Source: Bugulina stolonifera (lineage: Eukaryota > Bryozoa > Gymnolaemata > Cheilostomatida > Bugulidae). From it: a DNA stretch of 64,000 bases. The stretch is taken from contig OW285192.1 of NCBI GenBank assembly GCA_935421135.1, forward strand, positions 8,267,501 through 8,331,500, read 5' to 3'. A program made the position numbers and the translations under genes. The notes under the pieces were generated by a model. It saw nothing but the letters and a program-made list of their open reading frames with translations, was not told where the DNA came from and did not search any database. Each line of letters opens with the position of its first letter. Positions within the stretch are counted from its first letter, which is position 1. Positions 61,303 to 64,000 of the stretch are shown here, in pieces.

Positions 61303-64000
61303 TACTTGAGTTTTACAAGACTTGAAGATGTTAGAATGTGCAAGCCAAACAAAGAGGATAAAAACTCCAAAGTCATGGCCATTCTGCTGTTTGAAATCAG
61401 TAACTTGGCTAGTTGTCTAACTACTGTTTGATAGGAGCTGATTATGCCCAATAACACAGCGTATCAAAGTGTGGACGACTCCCACTTAGATGTTACTTAT
61501 CTCGCTTTGCCCCTATTCCTCCGCTGCTTTGCAGCCTAAAGTAAAACTCAGATATAGACTGACTTGGACCTGAGCTTGTCGGGAGTGGACAAATCTGAAC
61601 AGATTCCGTGCAGTGTACATGCAGCTTTAGTTTTACAGCTATCTAATCAAGTTTTTGTTTACAGAAAAGACTTTGTGAAGTGCTTTGACTAAAGTAGGAG
61701 GTCAAGGAAAAAATGACACCTTTGTAGTGTAGCAACATCATCTTATTTCATGTTCTTCAACGGGGTCTGTGTAATGCTTAGCGATGAAACGGGTATGGTA
61801 TGGAAAGGAAAAACTTAAACTGGTTGCCAAAACTAAGCTCTACTAGTAGCCTATATAATGGTACAGGAGTAAGTTGTAAGTTAGCAAATAAAGTGGTTAT
61901 TAACATGTCACACATGTGAGGTGCGATTTTAGTGCGATTGTCATTGCATTCACATGGCATTTACACCGCAATGGCAGTAAATGAGGGAGTTTGAATACCA
62001 CGGCATGTGTACATCCATGTAGATAGGTCTAGCAAGATCTAGCCGTGATTGAGCGTCTAGTGGTATGCTCAAATTTACATGCATATACACGGTGAACTTG
62101 TGGTAAAAGCTGCATAAATTATGTGATGCACATGAATGTTCACATGCACAAGTATCACATTACAATAATACAATTGTTGATGCACTTGTACATGTGCCTA
62201 CTGTCTCTGCTACATGTAAATGAACACTTTCTGTAAATTAGCAGCGACTTACCTAGCTTCTTGTTGTTGAAATAGTCAGCCAAACTTAGCACCACCTCTA
62301 CATAATATTTTATTGGTACTTGCGTTTTCTTGAGACAATTTCCAAACAATGGACTAAAGAAATTTTTGGAATTTGCTTTGCTACATTCGTGCTGTTGCAA
62401 TTAACGATAAATACATTAATTTACTCACATAGCCAAACAACCCCTCTATGTGAGATTAGTTGGCCTAATCATTACACAGGGTGCGCAACTCATGACAAAA
62501 ACGTATGAAAAACTCTTTGGATAGGGTGGTTATGGCACCTGCCTTACCTTGGGCAGATATCAAGGTCCCGAAGCTATACTAACACCCTCAACAGCCATAG
62601 TTTAAAAACCCGATGCTGGGGCTTTAGTGCTGCCAAGGGCCAAGATGGGTTTTTGGCGCCCTTTAAACCAATAATGTTTTGCAATGGCAAATAAACCTGA
62701 CACAGAGGCCCTAGCACCACTAGCACCACGTTGTAACATACAATAAACCCAACATTCCTGCTCTGAGCTCAGGTCAGCCAGTCAAACACCTGGAACACAC
62801 GCATACACAGAGTCCTGCATTGTTTTACATATGTAAACACACTACATACATGTAAATGTACTAAAAGTACCAGTACTGACCAAATGAAATTCTTCAATTA
62901 TGGGTATGAATAAAATCATGATATGACATGAATAATTGCAAGATAGAAATTTGGAGTTATCTGTCCTTTGCAAAAGTCGCCAAGGACAGACAACACTCAA
63001 GAACCAACTATATGCAACTACCTACATGTAGTTCCTAGTACGTAATCCAATAGTCAATGGTGTGTATCCAGTGTCTCTACTTAGCACCACTGCTGTTACT
63101 ACTACACATCAAAGCCCTGAAGCTGTATGTATAGTTTGTTCAATGACAACAGAGTTGATTGTCCCAAATGTGGAATTTTGACAACATGGAGATATATGTA
63201 GGTCTACAGCATGTACAGCAGCCGTGCTGCGTTTACAAGTTCAGAAGAGACCTTCAGAGATAACTTTATGCAAATACATCTGGGTCTGTGATATGAGAAC
63301 ATCACATTTATCCACATCCAGTATATAATTTCCCACTTTGCAACCAACAAGAACTGTGCAAGAGATATGTATATAAAATAATATTGAGTTGTGTGCAAAA
63401 TTATAGTTACAGTCAATAAAAATTCAGCAAATGAAGAATATATGGCAACTAGAAAAATAATTCCAGTCTTCCTGACATCACAAACAGTGCAACCTTAGTT
63501 CTCACACTAACATAAAACACTGAACAAAACGAAAGGAAAAACCATAAACAAGTTAGCTGACTAAATACAACATAACTTGGTTGGCTAAGTCATAATATAG
63601 AAGACTTGAGAGCATAATTTAACACAGAGGTAATGTATCTAGTAGCAGTTTATTGAATAGAGAGAACTTTTTTATTACTACATGTAATTGTAGATTGATA
63701 ATAACATTAATTTATTACATTTTGTACATAAATACAATACTACTGAACAGTATACTAATGCAAGTGTCATGCTATATACATACATGTAAATGCTAGTTAT
63801 GACTTTTAATGGTGAGGGATTGGAGTGGACTCTTCTTTACTTAAAACTAGTTTCTTCCAAAACAACAGCCTTATGCTCACAGGGTAAGGGAGATACAACC
63901 ACCACCTTCATTGTAAATAATAAAATACTTCAGCTAACAACATAGAACTAAGGCCAATTGACCTAACTTATGTGGTATACCAGCCGATGAGGTATTCATA
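61303..64000. other. Mostly gene-free region with one orphan exon
   Basis: One exon-like segment on the minus strand at 62254-62391 lies between an acceptor (TTGCAACAG) and a strong donor (AAGCTAG/GTAAGT). It has a non-repetitive reading around KTQVPIKYYVEVVLSLADYF. I do not recognise it. If spliced directly to the first coding exon of the long gene, whose acceptor is at about 60352, the frame would meet a stop, so it may belong to another gene or be an upstream noncoding exon. The rest shows nothing I can support. Confidence 0.4.

Overview
The window looks like nuclear DNA of an intron-rich, AT-rich marine invertebrate. A sponge or another early-branching metazoan is my best guess. The guess rests on gene style (short exons, GT-AG introns, TMEM272-like, NHL-like and IkB-like proteins), many TACATGTA palindromes and tRNA-derived SINEs. 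It is an inference, not a species call.

Left half (1-26.7 kb): one copy (A) of a TMEM272-like membrane-protein gene on the minus strand, opened up by three large insertions. Element 1 (286-9987) and element 2 (21007-25859) share near-identical GC-rich terminal inverted repeats that begin AG, and each is flanked by a perfect 6-bp target duplication (AGCATA; ATTGAG). Both features are typical of Polinton/Maverick elements. Element 2 is almost one giant palindrome. Each arm keeps the last exon of a type B DNA polymerase with the DTDS catalytic motif. Element 1 has lost the polymerase and instead carries two divergent spliced genes: an IkB-like ankyrin protein with a near-canonical phosphodegron, and an unrecognised Cys/His and Ser/Thr-rich protein. 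In both elements a minisatellite built on CATCGGG lies in the centre between outward-facing promoters. A third, older element with diverged inverted repeats (about 11444-20026) fills another intron.

Middle (26.7-34.8 kb): a putative LTR, a decayed non-LTR retrotransposon with an intact 20-bp target duplication, and copy B of the TMEM272-like gene (336 aa, five exons, apparently intact). Copy B preserves both Polinton-type insertion sites in empty form. Its intron 2 holds a SINE (14-bp duplication) and a hAT-type MITE (8-bp duplication).

Right half (35-64 kb): a tail-to-tail inverted pair of secreted NHL-like, cysteine-rich genes. Copy C (plus) is intact at 445 aa. Copy D (minus) has a frameshift and a nonsense codon in exon 1. 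The pair is a mosaic: exons 1, 5 and 6 are almost identical while exons 2-4 and the introns are diverged. Then comes a long minus-strand gene of about 18 exons (49.6-60.3 kb) that I do not recognise, and about 3.7 kb that is mostly without recognisable genes but contains a SINE, a pogo-like MITE and one orphan exon.
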